Shown: positions 23,544-31,547 of the stretch, piece by piece
Layout of the letters: every line of letters starts with the position of its first letter
How positions within the stretch are numbered: the first letter of the stretch is position 1
NCBI GenBank assembly: GCA_034178705.1
Contig: JAXFQY010000114.1
Location: 1-41,243, forward strand
DNA from: RUG12395 sp034178705
GTDB lineage: Bacteria; Bacillota; Clostridia; Oscillospirales; CAG-272
DNA: 41,243 bases
Reading direction: 5' to 3'
The notes under the pieces: model-generated
What the model was told of the DNA's origin: nothing
The model's input: only the letters and a program-made list of their open reading frames with translations
Databases searched by the model: none
Program-made: the position numbers and the translations under genes

Positions 23544-23903
23544 ATGATATCCAGACAGGACAGCAACAAAAAGCGCCTTAAGAGACACGTCAGGGTCCGT
23601 GCGCATATTTCCGGAACATCCGAGCGTCCGCGTCTTGCGGTTTTCCGTTCCGACGCGAACATTTACGCGCAGATCATTGACGACACGAAGGGCGTCACGT
23701 TAGTTTCCGCTTCCACCCTCGAGAAGAGCTTCGGGGGATACGGCGGAAACAAAGAGGCAGCAAAGGAGATCGGTAAGATCATTGCTGCCAGAGCAATCGA
23801 AAAAGGGATCAGCGAGGTCGTATTCGACCGCGGCGGTTATATCTACCACGGACGCGTATCGGAGCTGGCTGCAGGAGCCCGCGAGGGCGGACTGAAGTTC
23901 TGA
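23544..23903 (+). CDS. rplR: Ribosomal protein uL18
   Basis: 119 residues; RPRLAVFRSDANIYAQIIDD and VFDRGGYIYHGRVSELAAGA are the conserved cores. L18 binds 5S rRNA with L5 and L25. AAAGGAG precedes ATG 23544. Confidence 0.97.
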   Translation: MISRQDSNKKRLKRHVRVRAHISGTSERPRLAVFRSDANIYAQIIDDTKGVTLVSASTLEKSFGGYGGNKEAAKEIGKIIAARAIEKGISEVVFDRGGYIYHGRVSELAAGAREGGLKF

Positions 23904-23956
23904 GTCCGGTTTGTACGCTGTTCAGATTATTTTGAACATTATGAAGGAGATTGTCA

Positions 23957-24460
23957 ATGGCAAAGAAGTTTGATCCGGCAACGCTTGACCTTCAGGAAAA
24001 GCTTGTCACTCTCAACCGTGTATCGAAAACCGTCAAAGGCGGCCGTGTTGCCCGCTTCACTGCAATTATGATTGTCGGTGACGGTGCCGGTCACGTTGGT
24101 TACGGTCTCGGCAAGGCTGCCGAGGTACCGGATGCGATCCGCAAGGGCATTGAGGATGCCAAAAAGAATATGATCGAGGTATCTCTGCAGGGTTCCACTA
24201 TTCCGCATGAGGTTCTCGGCAATTTTGGCGCAGGAAGCGTCCTGCTGAAGCCGGCTCCCTCCGGTACCGGTATTATCGCCGGCGGCACGGTTCGTGCCGT
24301 GCTTGAGCTGGTCGGCATCAAGAACATTCGTGCAAAGTGCCTCCGTTCCACCAACCCGACGAACGTTGTCAAGGCAACATTTGTTGCGCTGAAGGAGCTT
24401 CGCACTCTGGATGAAGTTGCTGCAACCCGCGGTATTGATGCGGCAAAGATTAAGGCGTAA
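23957..24460 (+). CDS. rpsE: Ribosomal protein uS5
   Basis: 167 residues from ATG 23957 (MAKKFDPATLDLQEKLVTLN), with VGDGAGHVGYGLGKAAEVPD, the S5 fidelity-domain core, and IPHEVLGNFGAGSVLLKPA. A codon TTG at 23951 could open the frame two residues earlier; GAAGGAGATTGTCA places the site properly for ATG 23957. S5 affects decoding accuracy and helicase activity at mRNA entry. Confidence 0.97.
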   Translation: MAKKFDPATLDLQEKLVTLNRVSKTVKGGRVARFTAIMIVGDGAGHVGYGLGKAAEVPDAIRKGIEDAKKNMIEVSLQGSTIPHEVLGNFGAGSVLLKPAPSGTGIIAGGTVRAVLELVGIKNIRAKCLRSTNPTNVVKATFVALKELRTLDEVAATRGIDAAKIKA

Positions 24461-24473
24461 GGGGGCATGACAG

Positions 24474-24653
24474 ATGGAAAATGTTAAAGTCACGCTCGTA
24501 AAGAGCCTTATCGCTTGCACCCCAAAGCAGAAGGCGACAGCCGCGTCCCTCGGCTTCCGCAAAATCGGTGACTCCGTCGTTCATGTGAACGATGCGGTGC
24601 TTGCCGGTAAGCTTAAAGTCATCTCTCACCTTGTTAAGGTCGAGAACGTTTAA
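24474..24653 (+). CDS. rpmD: Ribosomal protein uL30
   Basis: 59 residues, MENVKVTLVKSLIACTPKQK, then TAASLGFRKIGDSVVH and LKVISHLVKVENV. It is the short bacterial L30, between rpsE and rplO as in the standard spc order. GGGGGCATGACAG precedes ATG 24474, a rather weak site. Confidence 0.96.
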   Translation: MENVKVTLVKSLIACTPKQKATAASLGFRKIGDSVVHVNDAVLAGKLKVISHLVKVENV

Positions 24654-24682
24654 TCGGAATTCAGACAAAAGGAGGAATAAGC

Positions 24683-25123
24683 ATGAAGCTTCATGAACTT
24701 TCACCTGCTCCGGGCTCCGTTCGGGACACTTATCGTAAGGGCAGGGGTCCTGGATCCGGTAACGGCAAAACGGCAGGCAAGGGTCACAAAGGTCAGAACG
24801 CACGCTCCGGCGGCGGTGTCAGACCCGGTTTTGAGGGTGGTCAGCTCCCGCTGTACAGAAAGCTTCCGAAGAGAGGCTTTTACAACCGTTTTGCAACTGA
24901 GTATGCGGTTGTCAACGTGAACTCTCTTGACAAGTTTGAGGACGGCGCTACTGTGGATCTTGATATTCTGCGCGGTTGCGGAATCGTCAAAAGCAGCGCA
25001 GATAAGCTGAAGATCCTCGGAAACGGCGAAATTACCAAAAAAATAACTGTGAAAGCGGCAGTCTTTTCGGCAAGCGCGAAGGAAAAGATAGAAGCGGCAG
25101 GCGGAAAGACAGAGGTGGTATAA
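24683..25123 (+). CDS. rplO: Ribosomal protein uL15
   Basis: 146 residues, MKLHELSPAPGSVRDTYRKG, then GPGSGNGKTAGKGHKGQNAR and the glycine/arginine-rich loop that contacts 23S rRNA. AAAGGAGG precedes ATG 24683. It is followed directly by secY, as in most bacteria. Confidence 0.97.
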   Translation: MKLHELSPAPGSVRDTYRKGRGPGSGNGKTAGKGHKGQNARSGGGVRPGFEGGQLPLYRKLPKRGFYNRFATEYAVVNVNSLDKFEDGATVDLDILRGCGIVKSSADKLKILGNGEITKKITVKAAVFSASAKEKIEAAGGKTEVV

Positions 25124-25124
25124 G

Positions 25125-26462
25125 GTGTTGACTACGCTCAGAAATGCCTGGAAGATCCCCGAACTGAGGAGAAAACTTCTGTTCACCCTGTTCATTCTGG
25201 TCATCTACCGGCTCGGAGCCGCAATCTATATACCTTACATTAACCACAGCGCGCTTGAGGCATGGAAGGAGACGGCGGCAGGTTCGATTCTCGAATATCT
25301 GAACATTATCTCCGGTGATGCGTTTTCCAAAGCAACCCTGTTCGCACTCTCGATTTCTCCGTATATTACGGCTTCCATCGTGATGCAGCTCCTTTGTGTT
25401 GCGATTAAGCCTCTTGAGGAGCTCTCCAAGAGCGGTGAAGAGGGCAGAAAAAAAATCAACAACTATACCCGTTATGTTACGGTAGCTCTCGGCCTTCTTA
25501 CCAGTATCGGCTACTATTTCCTGATGAGAAACACCTACCAGGTGGTTACCGAAGACGGTAAAACCGTGTTTGGCGCGATTGTCATGATTTCCTGTTACTG
25601 TGCAGGTGCTGCATTGATTATGTGGCTTGCCGAGAAAATCAACGAAAGCGGTATTGGAAACGGTATTTCCATTATTCTGTTTGCAAACATCGTTTCCTCT
25701 ATCCCCGGTATGATCGAGACCAGTGTTGTGGCTAATATTAGGACGGGAATCACAAACATCCAGAATGGATCTACCGTAAAGGGTATTTTCGGAATTATCG
25801 CGGTCCTTGTCGGAATTGTTGCTGTCTTGGCAGCTGTCGCCTTTGTGGTCTTTATCACCGAATCGGAACGCAGACTTCCTGTTCAGTACGCAAAGCGTGT
25901 TGTCGGGCGCAAGATGTACGGTGGGCAGAACTCCAACCTGCCGTTGAAGCTCAATATGAACGGTGTAATGCCGATCATTTTTGCCAGCTCGATCTGCTCG
26001 ATTCCCGCAACCATTATGCAGTTCACAAATTCCAACCCGAAGGAAGGCACCTTCAGTTATTGGCTGAAATGGGTTTTCTCTACCGAGAGTTGGGTTTATG
26101 CGCTGATTTATTTTGTTCTGATCATTCTCTTCGCGTATTTCTACACGGCAATCACCTTTAACCCGATCGAAGTTGCGAATAATCTGCAGAAAAACGGCGG
26201 TTCCATCATGGGCATTCGTCCCGGAAAGCCGACCGCAGAGTATATTTCGAAAATTCTGAACCGTGTTACGCTGATCGGTGCACTTTTCCTCAGCATTATT
26301 GCTGTCGTTCCGCTGTTGCTGAATATTATAACAGGCGGAGCACTCGGCAGCGTCGCGTTCAGCGGAAACTCCCTGCTTATCGTCGTGGGTGTTGCACTGG
26401 AGACGTCAAGAGAGATCGAAGCTCAAATGACCATGCGTCACTACAAGGGTTTCCTTGAATAA
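25125..26462 (+). CDS. secY: Preprotein translocase subunit SecY
   Basis: 445 residues with ten hydrophobic segments forming the protein-conducting channel (with SecE/SecG). The N-terminus MLTTLRNAWKIPELRRKLLF and LFALSISPYITASIVMQLL, and the cytoplasmic loop VVGRKMYGGQNSNLPLKLN, are the characteristic regions; GVMPIIFASSI and the C-terminal loop follow. The start is GTG 25125 with AGAGGTGG upstream, one base after the rplO stop; TTG 25128 is a close alternative. Length is usual. Confidence 0.97.
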   Translation: MLTTLRNAWKIPELRRKLLFTLFILVIYRLGAAIYIPYINHSALEAWKETAAGSILEYLNIISGDAFSKATLFALSISPYITASIVMQLLCVAIKPLEELSKSGEEGRKKINNYTRYVTVALGLLTSIGYYFLMRNTYQVVTEDGKTVFGAIVMISCYCAGAALIMWLAEKINESGIGNGISIILFANIVSSIPGMIETSVVANIRTGITNIQNGSTVKGIFGIIAVLVGIVAVLAAVAFVVFITESERRLPVQYAKRVVGRKMYGGQNSNLPLKLNMNGVMPIIFASSICSIPATIMQFTNSNPKEGTFSYWLKWVFSTESWVYALIYFVLIILFAYFYTAITFNPIEVANNLQKNGGSIMGIRPGKPTAEYISKILNRVTLIGALFLSIIAVVPLLLNIITGGALGSVAFSGNSLLIVVGVALETSREIEAQMTMRHYKGFLE

Positions 26463-26478
26463 AAAACGGAGGGGTTCG

Positions 26479-27114
26479 ATGAATATCATTTTTCTCGGAG
26501 CACCCGGTGCCGGAAAGGGCACGCAAGCGGAAAAACTCTCAGAGAAGCTCGGAATTCCGACGATATCCACCGGAGCCATCATTCGGGACGCGATCAAGAG
26601 CGGTACCGGAATGGGCGCGCAGGCAAAGGCTTATACCGAGCGCGGCGCGCTTGTTCCGGATGATGTCGTCATCGGCATCGTGAAGGAGCGACTGGCGAAA
26701 TCCGACTGTCAGAACGGCTGGATTCTCGACGGCTTTCCGCGCACGGTGCCGCAGGCGGCGGCACTTGAGGAGATGGGGGTCAAGATTGACGCTGTCATCT
26801 CTTTGGAGATTCCGGATGATGCAATTGTTTCCCGCATGTCCGGACGACGTGTCTGCCCTGCGTGTGGTGCAACCTTCCATGTTGCTGACAATCCGTCCGC
26901 CGCGGGCGATTGCTGTGACCGCTGCGGAGCCCCGCTGATCATCCGGAAAGATGACGCGCCCGAGGTGGTTCTTTCCCGGCTTGAGGTGTATCATGCACAG
27001 AGTGAGCCGCTGAAGAGCTATTATGGGTCACGGGTCATTCGGGTAGATGTTTCCGAAGGCTCCCCGTCGGAGAACTTTGCGAAAACAGTAAAGGCACTTG
27101 GCCTGAAGGCATAA
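26479..27114 (+). CDS. adk: Adenylate kinase
   Basis: 211 residues from ATG 26479 (CGGAGGGG upstream). It interconverts ATP + AMP and 2 ADP. The P-loop is GAPGAGKGTQ (7-16). The substrate motif DGFPRT appears near residue 84, and the lid carries CPACGATFH... CDRCGAPL, a four-cysteine zinc site near residues 126-155 usual for Firmicute enzymes. A small frame extension from 26455 is not needed. Confidence 0.97.
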   Translation: MNIIFLGAPGAGKGTQAEKLSEKLGIPTISTGAIIRDAIKSGTGMGAQAKAYTERGALVPDDVVIGIVKERLAKSDCQNGWILDGFPRTVPQAAALEEMGVKIDAVISLEIPDDAIVSRMSGRRVCPACGATFHVADNPSAAGDCCDRCGAPLIIRKDDAPEVVLSRLEVYHAQSEPLKSYYGSRVIRVDVSEGSPSENFAKTVKALGLKA

Positions 27115-27115
27115 G

Positions 27116-27868
27116 ATGATTCGGTTAAAGAATGCTGCTCAGATAGCGATCATGAAAGATGCCGGTCGCATCACCGGCGAAGCGATCCTGGTTGCAAAGG
27201 AGAACATCCGCGACGGGATCAGCACAAAATTTCTTGACACAAAAATCCGTGAGTATATCGAGAAATGCGGCGCAGTGCCGTCCTTCCTCGGTTACGGCGG
27301 ATTTCCCGCATCCGCCTGCATCAGCATAAACGATGAGGTCATTCACGGTATTCCCTCCGAAACGCGGATCCTGCGCGAGGGCGATATCGTCAAGATCGAT
27401 GTCGGTGCGTGCTACAAGGGCTTTCATGGTGATTCCGCCCGCACTTTTGCGGTCGGCTCCGTGTCTGCCGAGGCACAGAAGCTGATCGAAGTCACCGAAC
27501 AGTGTTTTTTCCGCGGGCTTGAACAGATTAAGCCTGGAAATCGCACAGGGGACATCGGACACGCGGTGCAGAGTTATGCGGAGGCAAACGGATACGGCGT
27601 GGTGAGAGAGTACGTCGGTCACGGAATCGGATCGGAAATGCATGAGGATCCGGAAATTCCGAATTTCGGGCATGCCGGACACGGCATCCGACTTTTCCCG
27701 GGAATGGCTATCGCTGTGGAACCTATGATTAACATAGGAACATGGGAGGTCAAGCGTCTTGGGGATGGCTGGACTGTGAAGACAAAGGACGGCTCACTTT
27801 CCGCACATTATGAAAATACGGTTGTTCTGACGGATAACGGTGTTATCGTCACGACCGTTGTGTCTTAA
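27116..27868 (+). CDS. map: Methionine aminopeptidase, type I
   Basis: 250 residues; removes the initiator methionine from nascent proteins. Metal ligands are visible: IDVGACYKGFHGDSARTF (two Asp), YVGHGIG (His), AVEPM (Glu) and HYENTVV (Glu). The cosubstrate His (GYGGFPASACISINDEVIHG) is also present. Start ATG 27116 is one base after adk stop TAA, with a weak ribosome binding site, so coupling is likely. Confidence 0.97.
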   Translation: MIRLKNAAQIAIMKDAGRITGEAILVAKENIRDGISTKFLDTKIREYIEKCGAVPSFLGYGGFPASACISINDEVIHGIPSETRILREGDIVKIDVGACYKGFHGDSARTFAVGSVSAEAQKLIEVTEQCFFRGLEQIKPGNRTGDIGHAVQSYAEANGYGVVREYVGHGIGSEMHEDPEIPNFGHAGHGIRLFPGMAIAVEPMINIGTWEVKRLGDGWTVKTKDGSLSAHYENTVVLTDNGVIVTTVVS

Positions 27869-27890
27869 ATTAAACTGAGGAGGGATTATT

Positions 27891-28109
27891 CTGCCGAAAG
27901 ACGATGTGATCGAGTTCGAGGGTGTGGTTACCGAAGCACTTCCGAACGCCACCTTCAAAGTCAAACTTCCGAACGGACATATGGTAAATGCGCATATATC
28001 CGGAAAGCTGCGAATGAATTATATCAGGATACTGCCGGGCGACCGTGTAACCGTTGAGGTTTCGGTTTATGATCTGACCAAAGGGCGGATCACCTGGCGA
28101 ATGAAATAA
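27891..28109 (+). CDS. infA: Translation initiation factor IF-1 (apparent CTG start)
   Basis: 72 residues from CTG 27891, reading (M)PKDDVIEFEGVVTEALPNAT, then HISGKLRMNYIRILPGDRV and RGRITW-type end (GRITWRMK). IF-1 occupies the A site during initiation. No ATG, GTG or TTG is in frame between the preceding stop and the family's first residues; the only in-frame GTG is 27906, which would cut off conserved residues KDD. GGAGGG (27879-27884) lies six bases before the CTG, an ideal spacing. The family length (72) is met exactly with CTG. Confidence 0.93.
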   Translation: MPKDDVIEFEGVVTEALPNATFKVKLPNGHMVNAHISGKLRMNYIRILPGDRVTVEVSVYDLTKGRITWRMK

Positions 28110-28128
28110 TCGGAAAGGATTAACCGAA

Positions 28129-28242
28129 ATGAAAGTAAGACCGTCCGTAAAGAAAATATGCGAAAAATGCAAGATAATCAAGCGCCATGGTAAGGTGATG
28201 GTTATCTGCGAGAATCCGAAGCATAAACAGAGACAGGGCTGA
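28129..28242 (+). CDS. rpmJ: Ribosomal protein bL36
   Basis: 37 residues, MKVRPSVKKICEKCKIIKRH, then GKVMVICENPKHKQRQG, with C-x2-C and a C...H zinc ligand set (C+ form). Follows infA as in the usual bacterial order. GGAAAGGAT precedes ATG 28129. Confidence 0.97.
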   Translation: MKVRPSVKKICEKCKIIKRHGKVMVICENPKHKQRQG

Positions 28243-28267
28243 GATTAAAGAAAGGGAGAATTGAAAA

Positions 28268-28636
28268 ATGGCTCGTATTGCCGGTGTTGACCTTCCTAAC
28301 AATAAAAGAGTGGAAGCCGCACTTACCTACATCTACGGTATCGGACCGAAGAGCGCAAAGGACATCCTTGCGAAAACCGGGATTGATCCCGATATCCGCG
28401 CGAAAGATCTGACCGAAACGGACGTTGCAAAGCTCCGTGACGAAATCGAAGGCTCCTATGTTGTGGAAGGCGATCTGCGCCGTGATGTTGCCCTCAACAT
28501 CAAGCGTCTCGTCGAAATCAACTGCTACCGCGGTGTGATGCACAGAAAGGGCCTCCCGGTCAGAGGTCAGCGCACAAAAACCAACGCGAGAACCAGAAAA
28601 GGTCCCGCGAAGACCATCGCGAATAAGAAGAAGTAA
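28268..28636 (+). CDS. rpsM: Ribosomal protein uS13
   Basis: 122 residues, MARIAGVDLPNNKRVEAALT, then NCYRGVMHRKGLPVRGQRTK and the basic C-terminal tail. S13 contacts P-site tRNA and bridges to the 50S. AAAGGGAG precedes ATG 28268. Confidence 0.98.
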   Translation: MARIAGVDLPNNKRVEAALTYIYGIGPKSAKDILAKTGIDPDIRAKDLTETDVAKLRDEIEGSYVVEGDLRRDVALNIKRLVEINCYRGVMHRKGLPVRGQRTKTNARTRKGPAKTIANKKK

Positions 28637-28654
28637 AGGAGTGAGACAGGCACA

Positions 28655-29050
28655 ATGGCAAAAGCAGTAAAGAAAGTTGTTAAGAAGCGCCGCGAACGCA
28701 AGAACATTGAAAAGGGCGCTGTGCATATTCAGGCATCCTTCAACAACACCATCGTTACCATCACTGATACCCTCGGAAACACAGTGTCCTGGGCGTCTGC
28801 CGGTGAACTTAACTTCAAGGGATCCAGAAAGTCCACTCCTTATGCCGCACAGATGGCATCCGAGGCCGCAGGTAAGCTTGCGGTTGAGAACGGCATGAAG
28901 ACCGTTGAGGTTTATGTCAAGGGCCCCGGCTCCGGACGTGAATCGGCGATCCGTGCTCTTGAGAATGTCGGCCTTCAGGTCGTCATGATCAAGGATGTCA
29001 CTCCGATCCCGCACAACGGCTGCCGTCCGCCGAAGCGCAGACGCGTTTAA
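28655..29050 (+). CDS. rpsK: Ribosomal protein uS11
   Basis: 131 residues with GAVHIQASFNNTIVTITDTL and PIPHNGCRPPKRRRV, the ends of S11 that contact mRNA and S7. AAAGGAGTGAG precedes ATG 28655. Confidence 0.98.
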   Translation: MAKAVKKVVKKRRERKNIEKGAVHIQASFNNTIVTITDTLGNTVSWASAGELNFKGSRKSTPYAAQMASEAAGKLAVENGMKTVEVYVKGPGSGRESAIRALENVGLQVVMIKDVTPIPHNGCRPPKRRRV

Positions 29051-29071
29051 TGAAAACGGAGGATTAAAGAA

Positions 29072-29704
29072 ATGGCAAGATATACAGGACCCGCATGCAG
29101 ACTGTGCCGCAGAGAAGGCACCAAGCTTTATCTGAAGGGAGCGCGCTGCACCTCGGGACATTGCTCCTTCGACCTTAGGGAGAAATCCGGCGCACCCGGC
29201 GTGCACGGCGTTTCCCGTAAGAAGGTCGGCGAGTACGGAATGCAGCTTCGTGAGAAGCAGAAAGCAAAAAGATACTACGGTGTTCTGGAGCGCCAGTTCC
29301 GGAATTACTATGAAATGGCTGTCAAGAAGGAAGGCATGACCGGTGAAAACCTTCTGATTATTCTGGAGTCCCGTCTTGACAATGTCGTTTACCGTATGGG
29401 CTTTGCATCCAGCCGTAAGGAGGCCCGTCAGCTGGTATGCCATGGTCATTTCAGCCTGAACGGCAAGCGCGCGGATGTTGCATCGATGCTTGTCAAACCC
29501 GGCGATGTGATTGCTCTGCGTGACTCCAGCCGTGATAAGCCGAAGTTCAAGGCTCTGTTGGAGAGCTTCGATGCAAAGAACGCACCGAAATGGCTTGAGG
29601 TTGACACCGAGAACGTGAAGGCAAAGGTTATCGCCGCTCCGACCAGAGAGGATATCGACTTCCCGTTTGTCGAGCAGCTTATCGTCGAGCTCTACTCCAA
29701 GTAA
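29072..29704 (+). CDS. rpsD: Ribosomal protein uS4
   Basis: 210 residues. The N-terminus contains CRLCRREGTKLYLKGARC and a further Cys, so this is the four-cysteine zinc form (C+). LESRLDNVVYRMGFASSRKE and ARQLVCHGHFSLNG show the S4 RNA-binding domain. S4 is an assembly initiator and in E. coli and Bacillus regulates its own synthesis. AACGGAGG precedes ATG 29072. Confidence 0.98.
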   Translation: MARYTGPACRLCRREGTKLYLKGARCTSGHCSFDLREKSGAPGVHGVSRKKVGEYGMQLREKQKAKRYYGVLERQFRNYYEMAVKKEGMTGENLLIILESRLDNVVYRMGFASSRKEARQLVCHGHFSLNGKRADVASMLVKPGDVIALRDSSRDKPKFKALLESFDAKNAPKWLEVDTENVKAKVIAAPTREDIDFPFVEQLIVELYSK

Positions 29705-29839
29705 TCATCACCGCCACGGACGCGGAAGATCTTCGATCCTCTGCGTCTGCGGGGGCGTCGATCGCGGCGGCGGATATCGGGTCGCACCGGACCGCCGCGT
29801 AACAGGCAACCGGCGAAATGAATGAATTGGGAGGATAAC
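29705..29839 (+). repeat. GC-rich hairpin spacer between rpsD and rpoA
   Basis: A 135-bp gap without a gene, clearly larger than others in the operon. It contains several GC-rich inverted segments (GCGGAAGATC... GATCCTCTGCG near 29719-29748; GCGGCGGCGG... CCGCCGC near 29769-29800). No T run follows. Candidate processing or translational control region for rpoA, possibly an S4-binding site; unproven. Confidence 0.45.
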
Positions 29840-30817
29840 ATGATTGAAATAGAGAAGCCGAATATCACGTCCGAGGAATTGGACGAAAACGGCAGGACCG
29901 GCAGATTCGTTGTTGAACCGCTGGAACGCGGCTACGGCACGACTCTCGGTAACTCACTTCGCAGAGTTCTGCTCAGCTCCCTGCCCGGAGTTGCCGTCAC
30001 ATCGATTAAAATCGACGGCATTCTTCATGAAATCTCATCGATCCCCGGCGTCAAGGAGGATGTAACTGAGATCGTCCTCAATGTAAAGGGAATCACCGCA
30101 AAGCTCTATTCCCCCACTCCGAAGACCGTCTACATTGACCTCAACGGACCGCGTGATGTGACCGCAGGCGATATTGTATGCGATTCGGATATTGAGATAC
30201 TGAACCCTGACCTGCATATTGCCACGCTGTGTGAGAATGCTCACTTCTATATGGAGTTGACCTTTGACCATGGCAGAGGCTATGTTTCAAACGATAAGAA
30301 CAAGCAGAGCTATATTGCCGCTAACGCACAGAGCGGCAGTGGAATCCCGCTCGGTCTTATCTTTACCGATTCGATCTATACTCCTGTTTACAGCGTAAGC
30401 TATGAGGTAGAGAACACCCGCGTCGGCAATATTACCGACTACGATAAGCTGACACTCACGGTCAATACGAACGGTACTATTACAGCGAAGGAAGCCGTAT
30501 CTCTCGGCGCCAAGATACTCAATGAGCATCTCAACCTGTTCGTCGATATGTCCGACACGGCAAAGGACACCGAGATCATGGTAGAGCGCGAAGAAACCAA
30601 AAAGGAAAAAGTGCTTGAGATGACCATCGAGGAGCTTGACATGTCGGTTCGCAGCTTCAATTGCCTGAAGCGCGCCGGCATTGATACCGTCGAGGATCTG
30701 ACCAACCGTACCGAGGAGGACATGATCAAGGTCCGGAACCTCGGCAAGAAGTCTCTGGAGGAAGTCATCCAGAAACTTCACTCTCTCGGCCTCGATCTGA
30801 AGCATGAGGAAGAGTAA
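29840..30817 (+). CDS. rpoA: RNA polymerase subunit alpha
   Basis: 325 residues from ATG 29840 (GGGAGGATAAC upstream). The N-terminal dimerisation domain has ERGYGTTLGNSLRRVLLSS and the conserved H-E-Y/I-type region GVAVTSIKIDGILHE. The C-terminal domain (about residues 245-320) has DMSVRSFNCLKRAGIDTVED and LGKKSLEEVIQKLHSLGLDL, which bind UP elements and activators. Length is normal. Confidence 0.98.
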   Translation: MIEIEKPNITSEELDENGRTGRFVVEPLERGYGTTLGNSLRRVLLSSLPGVAVTSIKIDGILHEISSIPGVKEDVTEIVLNVKGITAKLYSPTPKTVYIDLNGPRDVTAGDIVCDSDIEILNPDLHIATLCENAHFYMELTFDHGRGYVSNDKNKQSYIAANAQSGSGIPLGLIFTDSIYTPVYSVSYEVENTRVGNITDYDKLTLTVNTNGTITAKEAVSLGAKILNEHLNLFVDMSDTAKDTEIMVEREETKKEKVLEMTIEELDMSVRSFNCLKRAGIDTVEDLTNRTEEDMIKVRNLGKKSLEEVIQKLHSLGLDLKHEEE

Positions 30818-30856
30818 GACAATCACCAAACAAATCGATTAGGAGGGAAAAGCAAA

Positions 30857-31354
30857 ATGCCCGGTACCAGAAAGCTCGGCAGAACGACCGATCACAGACG
30901 TGCAATGCTCAGAGGTATGGTTACGCTTCTGCTTGAGAACGGAAAAATAGAAACGACTCTCACGAGGGCGAAGGAGATTGCTCCGCTCGCAGAGAAGATG
31001 ATTACTCTCGGAAAGGCCAATACGCTTGCAAGCCGCCGTTCCGCCATGGCGTTTATCACCAAGGAGGATGTGGTAACCAAGCTCTTTACTGAGATTGCTC
31101 CGAAGTATGAAGGCCGCAACGGCGGTTATACACAGATTTTCAAGCTTGGATTCCGTCGCGGAGATGCTGCTGAGATGGCACTCCTCCGTCTTTATGAAGA
31201 GCCTGTCAAGGAAGAGAAGAAGGCTCCCGCTAAGAAGAAAAAGACGGCAAAAAAGGTATCCGATGCACCGAAGACTGTAGCTCCTGAGGCAGAGGCTCCG
31301 GCTGTTGAGACCGCAGCACCTGAGACCACGGTGGCTGAAACCGCAGCAGAATAA
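30857..31354 (+). CDS. rplQ: Ribosomal protein bL17 with extended C-terminal tail
   Basis: 165 residues. The normal L17 body (MPGTRKLGRTTDHRRAMLRG ... GGYTQIFKLGFRRGDAAEMA) ends near residue 118. About 45 additional residues form a Lys-rich then Ala/Pro/Glu/Thr-rich tail (KKAPAKKKKTAKK then APEAEAPAVETAAPETT). L17 lies at the tunnel exit. The tail is low complexity, probably disordered. AGGAGGG precedes ATG 30857. It ends the superoperon. Confidence 0.97.
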   Translation: MPGTRKLGRTTDHRRAMLRGMVTLLLENGKIETTLTRAKEIAPLAEKMITLGKANTLASRRSAMAFITKEDVVTKLFTEIAPKYEGRNGGYTQIFKLGFRRGDAAEMALLRLYEEPVKEEKKAPAKKKKTAKKVSDAPKTVAPEAEAPAVETAAPETTVAETAAE

Positions 31355-31405
31355 TCGTTTTCGGCAAAACAGACACCCGAAAAAGGTGGATATTCATAAG
31401 ACAGT

Positions 31406-31450
31406 AACAGCCACAGTAGAATGCTCTGCTGTGGCTGTTCTTGTGTTTTA
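31406..31450 (+). terminator. Intrinsic terminator of the ribosomal superoperon
   Basis: AACAGCCACAG (31406-31416) pairs with CTGTGGCTGTT (31429-31439); the middle (TAGA/TCTG) extends the stem to 15 bp with loop ATGC. The tail CTTGTGTTTT is weakly T-rich. Together with position right after rplQ this is a likely end. Confidence 0.75.
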
Positions 31451-31547
31451 TCCTGTTATGTGATAGTATGAAGCCAAACAGACCTGCAAACTGGAATTTT
31501 TCGTGATGGTAAATTAATTTAACATTTGTGAAAGTGAAGATAGTCTT

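Noticed and set aside
27869..27890. A KOW-domain gene between map and infA as in some Clostridia
   Set aside because: The gap is only 22 bp; no such gene is present.
28202..29449. A 415-residue minus-strand frame over rpsM, rpsK and rpsD
   Set aside because: Antisense shadow of three certain ribosomal protein genes with normal start sites.
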